Shown piece by piece: positions 8,991-17,523 of a stretch of DNA of 64,000 nucleotides. The stretch is from Hymenobacter taeanensis (lineage in GTDB: Bacteria; Bacteroidota; Bacteroidia; Cytophagales; Hymenobacteraceae), in the NCBI RefSeq assembly GCF_013137895.1, contig NZ_CP053538.1, positions 1,735,501-1,799,500 of the forward strand, read 5' to 3'. Under the pieces are notes generated by a model. That model was not told the DNA's origin. It searched no databases and saw only the letters and a list, made by a program, of their open reading frames with translations. The position numbers and the translations under genes were made by a program. Numbering within the stretch: position 1 is the stretch's first letter; the number at the start of each line of letters is the position of its first letter.

Positions 8991-10088
8991 ATGATAGTCG
9001 TAACCGTATTCTTTGGCATATTCTTCGGGCTCTTTCTGCTGATTTTACTGTTGCTGGTGTTACCTCGCCCCGCCCTGCATGACTCGGGCGCCCGGCCCCG
9101 GGTCAGCATCCTGATAGCGGCCCGCAACGAAGAAGCCACCATTGAGCGCTGCCTGCAGGCGCTGCTGCAGCTAAACTACCCCGCTGAGAAACTGGAAATC
9201 CTCATCGGCGACGATGCCTCTACTGATAATACCATGGCCGTGGTAGAGGCATTCATTAAGAATAAGCCTCAGTTTCGACTGCTGCCCGTCCGACACCGCC
9301 TGGGTACCTCCCGCGGGAAGAGCAACGTACTGGCCCACCTCTGCCGCGCCGCCACTGCTGATTACCTGCTGTTCACCGATGCCGACATGGCTCTGGCCCC
9401 CAACTGGGTGCAAACCATGCTGGCCGCGGCCCCAGAGGGGGTAGGTATTGTTACGGGCATTACCACCGCCAGCGGGAGCCTTTTCGGCCGCCTGCAGGGG
9501 CTTGACTGGCTGTTTGGCCTGAACCTGATACGGCTGCTCACCGACCTGGGCCTGCCCATTACGGCGGTAGGTAACAACATGCTTGTGACGCGGGCAGCGT
9601 ATGAGTCTATTGGCGGGTATGAGGCCTTGGCGTTTAGCATCACCGAAGACCTGCAGCTGTTTGAGCAGGTAGTAAACCAGGGGTGGGGCTTCCGCAATAT
9701 TATTACCCCCGACGCCTTAGGCGTATCAGTACCGCAGCCTACGGTGCGGCACCTGCTTCACCAGCGCAAGCGCTGGATGAAAGGGGCCAGCCGGTTGCCC
9801 TGGCAACTCACGCTGCTGTTCAGCTCTTACGGCTTTTTCTACACCGTATTGGGGTGGCCGGGCTTGCTGCCTTACCCTGTTATTGCCGCGCTTTATGCGG
9901 CCAAGGTGCTCTGCCAAACGTTGTTTTTGCTCATCACGCTCCGGCAGGTGGGCCGGCGGGAGTCTTGGCAGGTACTGTTATTCTATGAAGGCTACCTGCT
10001 GGTAGTGTCGGTGGCGGCCCTCGTCTACACGGTGTGGCCCTCTTATATTCAGTGGAAGGAGCGGCGCTACCGCTGGGCAGAGGGCTAG
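8991..10088 (+). CDS. membrane glycosyltransferase family 2
   Basis: 365 residues. One N-terminal membrane helix (residues 1-24), then a GT-A domain beginning RVSILIAARNEE, with GDDAS (first Asp pair), a DADM metal-binding DxD-type motif, EDLQL, and QRKRWMKG (QxxRW acceptor motif). Two or three helices follow near the C-terminus (residues 275-355). This layout is that of processive or polyprenyl-linked GT2 enzymes such as cellulose/hyaluronan-synthase-like proteins. It adds sugars from nucleotide donors on the cytoplasmic face of the membrane; the product is not predictable. Its TAG stop codon lies inside a copy of the iterated motif (CTAGGCCA at 10085). It is convergent with the small gene that follows. 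Confidence 0.88.
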   Translation: MIVVTVFFGIFFGLFLLILLLLVLPRPALHDSGARPRVSILIAARNEEATIERCLQALLQLNYPAEKLEILIGDDASTDNTMAVVEAFIKNKPQFRLLPVRHRLGTSRGKSNVLAHLCRAATADYLLFTDADMALAPNWVQTMLAAAPEGVGIVTGITTASGSLFGRLQGLDWLFGLNLIRLLTDLGLPITAVGNNMLVTRAAYESIGGYEALAFSITEDLQLFEQVVNQGWGFRNIITPDALGVSVPQPTVRHLLHQRKRWMKGASRLPWQLTLLFSSYGFFYTVLGWPGLLPYPVIAALYAAKVLCQTLFLLITLRQVGRRESWQVLLFYEGYLLVVSVAALVYTVWPSYIQWKERRYRWAEG

Positions 10089-10107
10089 GCCACTCTAAAT
10101 GCCGGGG

Positions 10108-10518
10108 CTAATTATTGCCGCTTTGTAGCCACTGCTGGGCGGGCATCTCCTCAGTAAACACCCGAATGTCAGTGCCGGTATTAGCTACCGTATCAAGCTC
10201 CGCAAGACGAGGGCGGAGCACCTCGGCGTGGTAGGGCGTGGTGAGGTAAGCCAAGCGGCGCGTGGTGGTGGGCAGTGCAACCTGAAAATCAGCCCGAAAC
10301 TCCTGCAGTACCCATTGTAAATCCTTTGGGTCGGCTAGCCCCCGGCTGCGCAAATCTATCAGCCAGCACCCCGCCTGCTCTTTCTGAGCAAGTTGCAGGG
10401 CCGCCTGATAGCCTGCCCGATGCTCAGCCGGTGAGGCCGGCCGGCGCCAACGCAGGAACAGCAACCGCAGGTCAGAGCGGTAGGAAAGGGCCATGTAGTC
10501 GGTTTCGGAGGGATGCAT
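10108..10518 (-). CDS. small hypothetical protein, possible STAS/SpoIIAA-like fold
   Basis: 136 residues, no signal or membrane segment. A run of beta (LRLLFLRWRRPAS), helix (GYQAALQLAQKE) and a CWLIDLRSRG strand/loop suggests the STAS-like alpha/beta proteins common as single genes in Hymenobacter-type genomes. A second protein of the same general build (34547-34954, with KLLLDLKRN in place of CWLIDLRSR) supports a small paralogous family. Function unknown. ATG at 10518; a second Met eight codons in is also possible. The tail-to-tail gap to the glycosyltransferase is only 19 bp. Confidence 0.65.
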   Translation of the reverse strand: MHPSETDYMALSYRSDLRLLFLRWRRPASPAEHRAGYQAALQLAQKEQAGCWLIDLRSRGLADPKDLQWVLQEFRADFQVALPTTTRRLAYLTTPYHAEVLRPRLAELDTVANTGTDIRVFTEEMPAQQWLQSGNN

Positions 10519-10607
10519 CAGGCAGAATAATGGCGGTAAAGATATAGGTTACTTTTCCCGTTGTGAGACTTGAAAAGTATTTTTGTATCATGATGTTTAT
10601 GTGAACC

Positions 10608-10655
10608 AGGCGGCAAAAAACAAAAAGGGAGCCGCTGGTGAGCGGCTCCCTTCTC
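10608..10655 (-). terminator. rho-independent terminator for the M28 peptidase gene
   Basis: Read on the minus strand, GGGAGCCGCT and AGCGGCTCCC form a 10 bp stem with loop CACC, followed by TTTTTGTTTTTTG. It lies about 20 bp downstream of the leftward peptidase stop codon. Confidence 0.88.
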
Positions 10656-10674
10656 AAGAGGTTTCTGTACTGGC

Positions 10675-12396
10675 CTAGGCTTTGGGTTTCTGGCCCATGC
10701 TTTTCCCCCGAATGGCCCGGAACTCAGAGCCCGGCTTCCAGTTGGGGAAGGTAGTTTCATTGGCTAGTCGTTGCCCTACCCGGAACAGCAGGCGCGCATC
10801 CTGTTCCATGCCGCGCAGGTCCCAATTAGGGTTGTACTCATCGGAGGGCTGGTGGTAGTGCTTCTCCTCAAACTCATTGTGCTGCTGCGTGATGTACTCC
10901 TTGCCCTTAGCCCGGCTATCAGCCGCCCCGCTGGCGTAGAGGGAGGGCACGCCTACTTTGGCAAAGTTGAAGTGGTCGGAGCGGTAATAGAATCCCTTCT
11001 CCGATTGGGCGTCGGGCTGAATGTAGCGGTCCTGCTCCTTGGCGGCTTCGCGGGCATAATCATCAAGGTCAGACTGGCCGAGGCCCACTACCGTTAAGTC
11101 ACGCATGGGCCCAAAAGAGGAGAGGGCGTCCATGTTGATGTCGGCCACCGTTTTGTTGAGTGGAAACAAGGGGTGGGCGGCGTAGTAGCCGGAGCCCAGC
11201 AGGCCCTGCTCTTCGCCCGTCACGGCCAGAAACACGATGCTGCGGGCGGGCGGCTGGGGTAGTTGGGTGAAGGCTTTGGCAATGCTGAGCAGGGCCGCGC
11301 AGCCGCTGGCATTATCTACCGCGCCGTTATAGATAGAGTCGCCGTTGATGGCGGGCCCGATGCCGAGGTGGTCCCAGTGCGCCGAGTAGATGATGTACTC
11401 ATTGGCGCGGGCCGCACCCGGCAGCACGGCCACCACATTTTTGGAGTTGCGGCGGCGCAGCTTGTTCTCCACGCTCACGCTCAGGGTCAGGCCCATGGGC
11501 TGGGCCTTGAAGCCTTTCTTGTTGGCGGCGGCGTAAAGCTGGTCGTAGTTGAGGTTGGCGGCCTGGAACAGCTTTTTGGTGGCATCCAGCGTTATCCAGC
11601 CCTCAATGGCACACTTGCTGGCCCCCTTATCAGTAGTTTGGGGGCGCAGCTTGGCACCGGAGTAGCTGCTCTGCACCACCGACCACGGGTAAGCGGCCGG
11701 CTTGGTGTCGTGCACGATGAGCAGGCCGGCAGCACCCTGGCGGGCAGCTTCCTCATACTTGTACATCCAGCGGCCATAGTAGGTCATGGCCTTGCCCTTG
11801 AACATGGTGGTGTCGTTGCCCGCGTTGCCGGGGTCGTTTACCAGCACCACCACGGTTTTGCCCTTCACGTCGAGGCCAGCGTAGTCGTTCCAGCCGTACT
11901 CGGGGGCTACCACGCCGTAGCCGGCAAACACCAGCTCAGAGTTCTTCAGGGCTACCGAGGGTACTTCCCGCTCGGTGAAGGCCATGAAGTCGGTTTTGTA
12001 GTTGAAGGTCAGGGGTTGGCCTTTGCCGGTTACCTGCATGGTGCTGGAGGGCGTGCCGGTAATTTCTACTAGAGGTACGTTTTGGAAGTAAGAGCCATCG
12101 GGACCGGGTTTGAGGCCTAGCTTCTTGAACTCATCTGCCAAGTAGGTAGTGGCCTTTTCCTCGCCAGCCGTGAAGGGCTTGCGGCCCTGAAACTCATCAG
12201 AAGCCAGCACCTTGATATGGTTGCCGATATCCGCCGTCGTGATGCCATCGGGCGGAGAGGTGATGGTGGTGTCAGAGGGGGCAGTGGCCGCGTTGGAGCT
12301 GGCGGTAGTGGTTGTGGAGGAGTTGCCCTGGCAGCCGGCCAAGAGGCCGAGCAGCAGAGCCGGACCCGCCAAAGCGGCGGTAGAAAGAACGCGCAT
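10675..12396 (-). CDS. secreted M28 family metallopeptidase with PA domain (lipoprotein)
   Basis: 573 residues from the ATG at 12396 (a TTG two codons upstream is less likely). The N-terminus is a lipoprotein signal ending LLAGC. A protease-associated insert (about residues 140-300) precedes the zinc aminopeptidase core. Metal-ligand motifs are visible: SAHWDHLG (about residue 340), DNASG, the VTGEEQGLLGS pair of Glu, NMDAL, and the final His in RSDHFNFAK. This is the pattern of M28 aminopeptidases/carboxypeptidase-Q-like enzymes that remove residues from peptides in the periplasm or outside. Its stop codon falls inside the motif TGGCCTAG (10671-10678). It is divergent from the M16 peptidase at 12869. 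Confidence 0.92.
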   Translation of the reverse strand: MRVLSTAALAGPALLLGLLAGCQGNSSTTTTASSNAATAPSDTTITSPPDGITTADIGNHIKVLASDEFQGRKPFTAGEEKATTYLADEFKKLGLKPGPDGSYFQNVPLVEITGTPSSTMQVTGKGQPLTFNYKTDFMAFTEREVPSVALKNSELVFAGYGVVAPEYGWNDYAGLDVKGKTVVVLVNDPGNAGNDTTMFKGKAMTYYGRWMYKYEEAARQGAAGLLIVHDTKPAAYPWSVVQSSYSGAKLRPQTTDKGASKCAIEGWITLDATKKLFQAANLNYDQLYAAANKKGFKAQPMGLTLSVSVENKLRRRNSKNVVAVLPGAARANEYIIYSAHWDHLGIGPAINGDSIYNGAVDNASGCAALLSIAKAFTQLPQPPARSIVFLAVTGEEQGLLGSGYYAAHPLFPLNKTVADINMDALSSFGPMRDLTVVGLGQSDLDDYAREAAKEQDRYIQPDAQSEKGFYYRSDHFNFAKVGVPSLYASGAADSRAKGKEYITQQHNEFEEKHYHQPSDEYNPNWDLRGMEQDARLLFRVGQRLANETTFPNWKPGSEFRAIRGKSMGQKPKA

Positions 12397-12868
12397 ACGC
12401 AAGTAGGGGAGATGGTGGAACGAACTGAGTGGCCTAGGCGCCGATTTTCGGCAGCTAGGCTACTCTGGCTCAAGGTGCTGAAAATCCCTTGGATTTATAT
12501 CTTACCCTATGAATACATTCAGGCACTGTAGCGCTGGTGGCTTGTTAGCTTGAATCAGTTTACCTCGGGCCCGCTGTAGTGACACCTACTCAGGTCTCCT
12601 CTATTAAACAACTGGCCTAGAACGACGCTGCTAAACAACAGTAGCGACGAGGATGCCTAAGTGAGTGTCTCCACAGTGGGCGCCGGTATCTTAAGCAACT
12701 CACACCAGACATTCTGCTTGTGCGTGGTATTTCGGCATGCTCCTTAGATCAGTTGGCTTGGCTTGGAATAAGCCTAGGCAATTACTTGCATCTTCCTGTT
12801 TTTTACTGTGTCTTTCACGGCGTAACTTCCGGGCTACTAAGCTTTCTTCATCCTCTATTTCCCCACTA
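12397..12868. other. 472 bp divergent intergenic region between two peptidase genes
   Basis: No convincing gene. It carries two copies of the iterated motif (TGGCCTAGG at 12430, TGGCCTAG at 12613) and a relaxed AGCCTAGGCA at about 12770. Frames that run through it (for example 12217-12531) are antisense to the M28 gene or lack protein-like composition. Promoters for both flanking genes must lie here, but I see no strong TAnnTTTG box. Confidence 0.45.
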
Positions 12869-15800
12869 ATGACTCGTAATCATTTGCTCTTGCTCGGGCT
12901 TGGTGCCTCTTTGGCCCTCAACCCGGCAATGGCCCAACAAAAGTCTACTCCCAAGCCGGCCACAGTAAAAAAGGCTCCTACCTCTACCATGGGTGGTGCT
13001 AAGCTGGTGGAGAAAGTAACCCGCAAGGGCAATGAGCTGGTTATTCCCTACGAGAAGTATGTGCTGCCCAACGGCCTCACGCTCATCGTGACCGAGGACC
13101 ACTCTGACCCGCTGGTGCACGTAGACGTGACCTACCACGTAGGCTCGGCCCGGGAGCAGATTGGGAAGTCGGGCTTTGCTCACTTCTTTGAGCACATGAT
13201 GTTCCAGGGCTCCGACCACGTAGGCGACCAGCAGCACTTCAAGCTGGTAACCTCGGCCGGTGGTAGCCTCAACGGCTCTACCAACCTTGACCGTACCAAC
13301 TACTACGAGACCCTGCCCAGCAACCAGCTGGAAACCGGACTGTGGCTGGAAGCCGACCGCATGGGCTTCCTGCTGGATGCCGTAAGTCAGAAGAAGTTTG
13401 AGATTCAGCGCTCTACGGTAAAGAATGAGCGTGGCCAGCGCGTGGATAACGCCCCTTACGGCCAGGCCAACGAGTACATCATCCGGACGCTCTACCCCTA
13501 TGGCCACCCCTACTCGTGGTCGACGATTGGCTACCTCGAAGACCTGGACCGTTCCGACGTGAACGACCTCAAGAACTTCTTCCTGCGCTGGTACGGCCCC
13601 AACAACGCCACCCTCACCGTGGGCGGCGACGTGAAGACCGCCGAGGTGGTGAAGATGGTGGAGAAGTACTTCGGCCCCATCAACCGCGGCCCGGCCGTGG
13701 CGAGCCAGAAGCTGGCCCCCGTGAAGCTAACCCAGGACCGCTACGTAAGCTACCAGGACAACGTGCGCTTCCCGATGCTGCGCATGGTGTTCCCAACGGT
13801 ACCCAACGGCCACCCCGACGAGGTGCCGCTGGCCGTGCTGGCCCAGATTATCGGGCAGGGCAAAAACTCCCTGATGTACAAGAACCTGACGAAGCCCCAA
13901 AAGGCCGTACAGGCTACTGCTTACAGCAGCACCAACGAGCTGGCCGGCGAGTTCTCGCTGATTGCGCTGCCCTTCCCCGGCAAAACCCTCGACTCTTTGG
14001 AGCTGACGGTGCGCAAGACCCTGAAGGAGTTTGAAACCCGCGGCGTAACCGACGAGGATATGCAGCGCTTTAAGGCTTCCGAAGAAGCTGACCTGATTAA
14101 TGGCCTAAGCAGCGTAAACGGTAAGGTAAACCAGCTGGCTGCCAACCAAACGTACTTCGGCAACCCCAACCGTCTGCCGCTCGACCTGAAGAACATTCGG
14201 GCCGTGACCAAGGCCGATGTGCAGCGCGTGTACAACCAGTACCTGAAGGGCAAATCGGCGGTAATCCTGAGCGTGGTGCCCAAAACGGGCGGCGTGCAGC
14301 CAGCCAAAGCCGACAACTTCACAGTATCGAAAGCCGGCTACGTAGCGCCTAAGGACGAGTACGCGGGCCTGAAATACGTGAAGGCTACTGATACCTTCGA
14401 CCGCAGCAAGCAGCCCGCTGCCGGGGCTAACCCGGTGGTGCAAGTGCCCACCATCTGGCAGTCATCCATGGATAACGGCCTGCGCATCATTGGCACCCGT
14501 AACCAGGAAATCCCGACGGTTACCATGCTGATGACCATCCGCGGGGGTCACCGCCTGGAGCAGACCATGCCGAACAAGGCCGGTATTGCTTCCCTCACGG
14601 CGGCCATGATGAATGAAGGCAGCCAGAAATACACCGGCGAGCAGTTCAGCTCTGAGCTCGATAAGCTGGGCAGCACCGTGCGCGTTTCGGCCGGCGACGA
14701 CAACACGACGGTGTACGTGCAGAGCCTGACCAAAAACATTCCCGCCACCATGAAGCTGCTGGAAGAGCGCCTCCTGCACCCGCGCTTCGATCAGGCCGAC
14801 TTCGACCGTATCAAGAAACAGACGCTGGAAGGTATTGCCAACCAGAACACGCAGCCCGTGCTTATTGCCGATAAGGCCTACTCACGCCTGCTCTACGGAC
14901 CGAGCAATGTGCTGAACACGCCCCTGAGCGGTACCGCCGCCACGGTGTCGGCCCTCACGCTGGACGACGTGAAGCAGTTCTACCAGCAGTATTACGCGCC
15001 TAATGTGAGCTACCTGGTGGCCGTAGGCGACGTGGATCAGAACGCCCTCACGCCACAGCTGGCGTTTCTGAAGGCTTGGCCGCAGAAGAACATCAGCCTG
15101 CCCGCTGGTGAAAACGCGCCCAAGCCCGACAAGACCCGCATCTACTTCGTGAACAAGGAAGGCGCTGCGCAGTCGGAAATCCGGGTGGGTTACCTCACCC
15201 CCATCACCTACGATGCTACCGGTGACTATTACCGTGCTACCCTCTCTAACTACCTGCTGGGTGGCGCCTTCAACTCGCGCATCAACCTGAACCTGCGCGA
15301 GGACAAAGGCTACACCTACGGTGCCCGCTCGGGCTTCCAGAGCACTCGCTACGTAGGCCCTTACACCGCTTCGGCTGGTGTGCGTGCTGATGCTACGGCC
15401 GCTTCGGTGAAGGAATTCATGAAGGAAATTCAGAACTACCGCAACGGTATTTCGGATGAGGAGCTGCAGTTCCTGAAGTCGTCGGTGGGCCAGAACGATG
15501 CCCTGCGCTACGAGACCGGCCAGCAGAAGGCCGCCTTCCTCTCGCGCCTAGTGGAGTACGACCTGCCCCAGGACTACGTGAAGCAGCAGAGCCAGATTCT
15601 GAATAGCCTGACCAAGGAAGATGTGCAAGCCAGCGCGCAGAAGTACCTGCCCGCCGACAACATGTACATTCTGGTAGTAGGTGACCGTGCGAAGTCGTTC
15701 CCCGGCCTCTCGGAGCTGGGCTACGAAGTAGTAGAGCTGGACACCGAAGGCATGCCCATCGCAGCCTCCATGCCCGCTGCCGCTCCGGCTCCTGTCACCG

Positions 15801-15919
15801 TAACACCGCCCGCCGACAATGAGAAGATGAAAATCAAGACCAAAGACGCGAACGGTAAGAAAGAGAAGCGCAAGGCTAAAGCCAAAGATGAGGCTAAGGC
15901 CGAAGCTAAGACCAACTAG
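12869..15919 (+). CDS. M16 family zinc metallopeptidase, two-half (pitrilysin-type), exported
   Basis: 1016 residues from the ATG at 12869, which begins a clean signal peptide (MTRNHLLLLGLGASLALNPA, AMAQQ cleavage); the longer frame from 12737 would bury it. The inverted zinc motif HxxEH is at 105-109 (HFFEH), with TNLDRTNYYETLP and KNERGQR downstream as in active M16 peptidases. A second M16 fold starts near residue 525 (IWQSSMDNGLRIIGTRNQEI) without its own HxxEH, as expected for the inactive half, and carries the conserved LREDKGYTYG stretch. The tail is lysine/alanine-rich low complexity (KAKAKDEAKAEAKTN). Likely degrades peptides in the periplasm, with the M28 enzyme as divergent neighbour. 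Confidence 0.93.
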   Translation: MTRNHLLLLGLGASLALNPAMAQQKSTPKPATVKKAPTSTMGGAKLVEKVTRKGNELVIPYEKYVLPNGLTLIVTEDHSDPLVHVDVTYHVGSAREQIGKSGFAHFFEHMMFQGSDHVGDQQHFKLVTSAGGSLNGSTNLDRTNYYETLPSNQLETGLWLEADRMGFLLDAVSQKKFEIQRSTVKNERGQRVDNAPYGQANEYIIRTLYPYGHPYSWSTIGYLEDLDRSDVNDLKNFFLRWYGPNNATLTVGGDVKTAEVVKMVEKYFGPINRGPAVASQKLAPVKLTQDRYVSYQDNVRFPMLRMVFPTVPNGHPDEVPLAVLAQIIGQGKNSLMYKNLTKPQKAVQATAYSSTNELAGEFSLIALPFPGKTLDSLELTVRKTLKEFETRGVTDEDMQRFKASEEADLINGLSSVNGKVNQLAANQTYFGNPNRLPLDLKNIRAVTKADVQRVYNQYLKGKSAVILSVVPKTGGVQPAKADNFTVSKAGYVAPKDEYAGLKYVKATDTFDRSKQPAAGANPVVQVPTIWQSSMDNGLRIIGTRNQEIPTVTMLMTIRGGHRLEQTMPNKAGIASLTAAMMNEGSQKYTGEQFSSELDKLGSTVRVSAGDDNTTVYVQSLTKNIPATMKLLEERLLHPRFDQADFDRIKKQTLEGIANQNTQPVLIADKAYSRLLYGPSNVLNTPLSGTAATVSALTLDDVKQFYQQYYAPNVSYLVAVGDVDQNALTPQLAFLKAWPQKNISLPAGENAPKPDKTRIYFVNKEGAAQSEIRVGYLTPITYDATGDYYRATLSNYLLGGAFNSRINLNLREDKGYTYGARSGFQSTRYVGPYTASAGVRADATAASVKEFMKEIQNYRNGISDEELQFLKSSVGQNDALRYETGQQKAAFLSRLVEYDLPQDYVKQQSQILNSLTKEDVQASAQKYLPADNMYILVVGDRAKSFPGLSELGYEVVELDTEGMPIAASMPAAAPAPVTVTPPADNEKMKIKTKDANGKKEKRKAKAKDEAKAEAKTN

Positions 15920-15950
15920 ACTGGCCTAGGCCACTAGTGGAGTGCCTGCA

Positions 15951-15989
15951 CGGCCCCGCCCGAATCATCGGGCGGGGCCGTTTTGTTTT
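15951..15989 (+). terminator. rho-independent terminator
   Basis: CGGCCCCGCCCG and CGGGCGGGGCCG form a perfect 12 bp stem with loop AATCAT, followed by TTTTGTTTT. It sits 31 bp after the M16 stop codon; a TGGCCTAGGCCA palindrome (15922-15933) lies in between. Confidence 0.92.
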
Positions 15990-16085
15990 CTGACCACCCG
16001 CCCGTACCATAGCCGTAAGGTATTAGGGGCACTTATTCGTCTAACTATTTCACCACTACCGGCGGAAGCTGATTCACCTGTATTT

Positions 16086-17207
16086 ATGCGTAAACCATTG
16101 AGATTCCTCGGCCGGCTGGTTGGCAGTAGTGTAGTTGTGTTGCTAATGGTAAGCGTAGCCTTCTCTAACCTGAGCCCCGAGCTGGGTGGCAAGCCCACCA
16201 AGGAGCAGCGACTGGCCTACGCGAAGTCAGGCCACTATGAGGATGGCGAGTTCAGGAACCTAGTGCCCACGGAGATGATGACGGGCGGTAGCACCTTCTC
16301 GGCGCTGTGGAAATTCCTGTTCGGCAAAACGCCCCATGCCATGCCCGATGGCCCCCTGCCTACCCGGCCCCTCACGGCCACCAGCATTCAGCAGAAAACG
16401 CCGGAAACCGTGCGGGCTACCTGGTTTGGGCACTCAGCCAGCCTGGTGGAAATAGCCGGCAAGAACATCTTCCTCGACCCCATGCTGAGTGTGAAAATGG
16501 GCCCAATTCCGTGGATTACGCCCAAGCGCTACAACCCGCAGCTGGCCATTACCGCCGAGGAGCTGCCGGCCATCGACGCCGTACTGATTTCCCACGACCA
16601 CTACGACCACCTCGACTACCAAACCATTCTGCGCCTCAAAGACAAAACCAGCAATTTCTACGTGCCACTGGGCGTGAGGGCCCACCTGCTGGCCTGGGGT
16701 GTAGCACCCACCAAAGTGCATGAGCTAGACTGGGGCGACTCGGTGAGGCTGCCCGGCCTGACCATCATTAGCACGCCGGCCCGCCACTTCTCCGGCCGCG
16801 GCCTCACCAACCGCAACTCCACCTCCTGGAGCTCCTGGGTACTGAAATCCGCCACCAAGCGCGTGTTCTACAGCGGCGACGGAGGCTATGGTCCGCACTT
16901 CCAGACCATCGGCCAGCAGCATGGCCCCTTTGATCTGGCCCTCATGGAGTGCGGCCAGTACGATGCCCAGTGGGCCAACATTCACATGCTGCCCGAGCAA
17001 ACCGTGCAGGCCGCTCTTGATGTGCAGGCCCAAGTGCTGCTGCCCGTACACTGGGGCGCTTTCACTGAGGCCCACCACCCCTGGAACGACCCGGTAAAGC
17101 GCGCCTCCGCCGAAGCCGCCCGCCGCCACCTACCCATGACCACCCCCGAGCTAGGCCAACCCGTAACGCTAGGCCAGCCCCTGCCCCAGATGCAGTGGTG
17201 GCAGTAG
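16086..17207 (+). CDS. MBL-fold metallohydrolase (NAPE-PLD / UlaG-like)
   Basis: 373 residues from the ATG at 16086. An N-terminal hydrophobic helix (FLGRLVGSSVVVLLMVSVAF) acts as anchor or signal. The metallo-beta-lactamase fold follows: WFGHSASLVEIAGKNIFLDP, the metal motif HDHYDHLD (170-177), TPARHFSGRG, FYSGDGGY, and a late His in LPVHWGAFTEAHH. This order matches the N-acyl-phosphatidylethanolamine phospholipase D-like branch of MBL proteins. Expected to be a two-metal phosphodiesterase or lactonase at the membrane; the substrate is unknown. Two copies of CTAGGCCA lie in the last 60 bp of the gene. Confidence 0.85.
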   Translation: MRKPLRFLGRLVGSSVVVLLMVSVAFSNLSPELGGKPTKEQRLAYAKSGHYEDGEFRNLVPTEMMTGGSTFSALWKFLFGKTPHAMPDGPLPTRPLTATSIQQKTPETVRATWFGHSASLVEIAGKNIFLDPMLSVKMGPIPWITPKRYNPQLAITAEELPAIDAVLISHDHYDHLDYQTILRLKDKTSNFYVPLGVRAHLLAWGVAPTKVHELDWGDSVRLPGLTIISTPARHFSGRGLTNRNSTSWSSWVLKSATKRVFYSGDGGYGPHFQTIGQQHGPFDLALMECGQYDAQWANIHMLPEQTVQAALDVQAQVLLPVHWGAFTEAHHPWNDPVKRASAEAARRHLPMTTPELGQPVTLGQPLPQMQWWQ

Positions 17208-17523
17208 GAACCCTACCCCCGGTCCCGCTGGCGTGATGCGCCACATCCTCCGGGAGAGGAGACGGGGCACTGAACACTACGTAATGAGCAGTGACCAATG
17301 ATTTGTTCGTCATTCTTCATTGTCCATTGCTTCCAGAATGCCCCCCTCTCCCAGAGGAGAGGGGCCGGGGGTGAGGTCCTACCAAGTCATAATCAAAACC
17401 CTACCTCCTCCAAAACGGAACATTTTACCCCTTCTGGCGCGTCCTTCCTATAAGGATATGGGTTGGTGCATCCTGCGCCCCTAAATCCGTATCTTTCCCA
17501 GGCCTGAAACTGGCTGAAGACCT
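17208..17523. repeat. 316 bp intergenic region with two nested inverted repeats
   Basis: Outer GC-rich arms (CCTCCGGGAGAGGAGACGGGG near 17246-17267; CCCCCTCTCCCAGAGGAGAG near 17341-17362, then GGGGCCGGGGGTGAGG) flank an inner ATGAGCAGTGACCAATGA / TCATTCTTCATTGTCCATTG repeat (about 17281-17333), a relative of the repeat at 2343. No gene seen. The end nearest the DUF4175 gene contains a promoter-like box. Confidence 0.5.
17490..17497 (+). promoter_or_regulatory. possible Bacteroidota -7 box (TATCTTTC)
   Basis: TATCTTTC is one base from TAnnTTTG, 26 bp before the DUF4175 start codon. A TTG at 17463 is a possible -33 element with 24 bp spacing. Confidence 0.4.

Noticed and set aside
12217..12531. 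Plus-strand frame of 104 codons near the M28 gene start
   Set aside because: Mostly antisense to the M28 coding sequence and very Gly/Arg-rich; a shadow.
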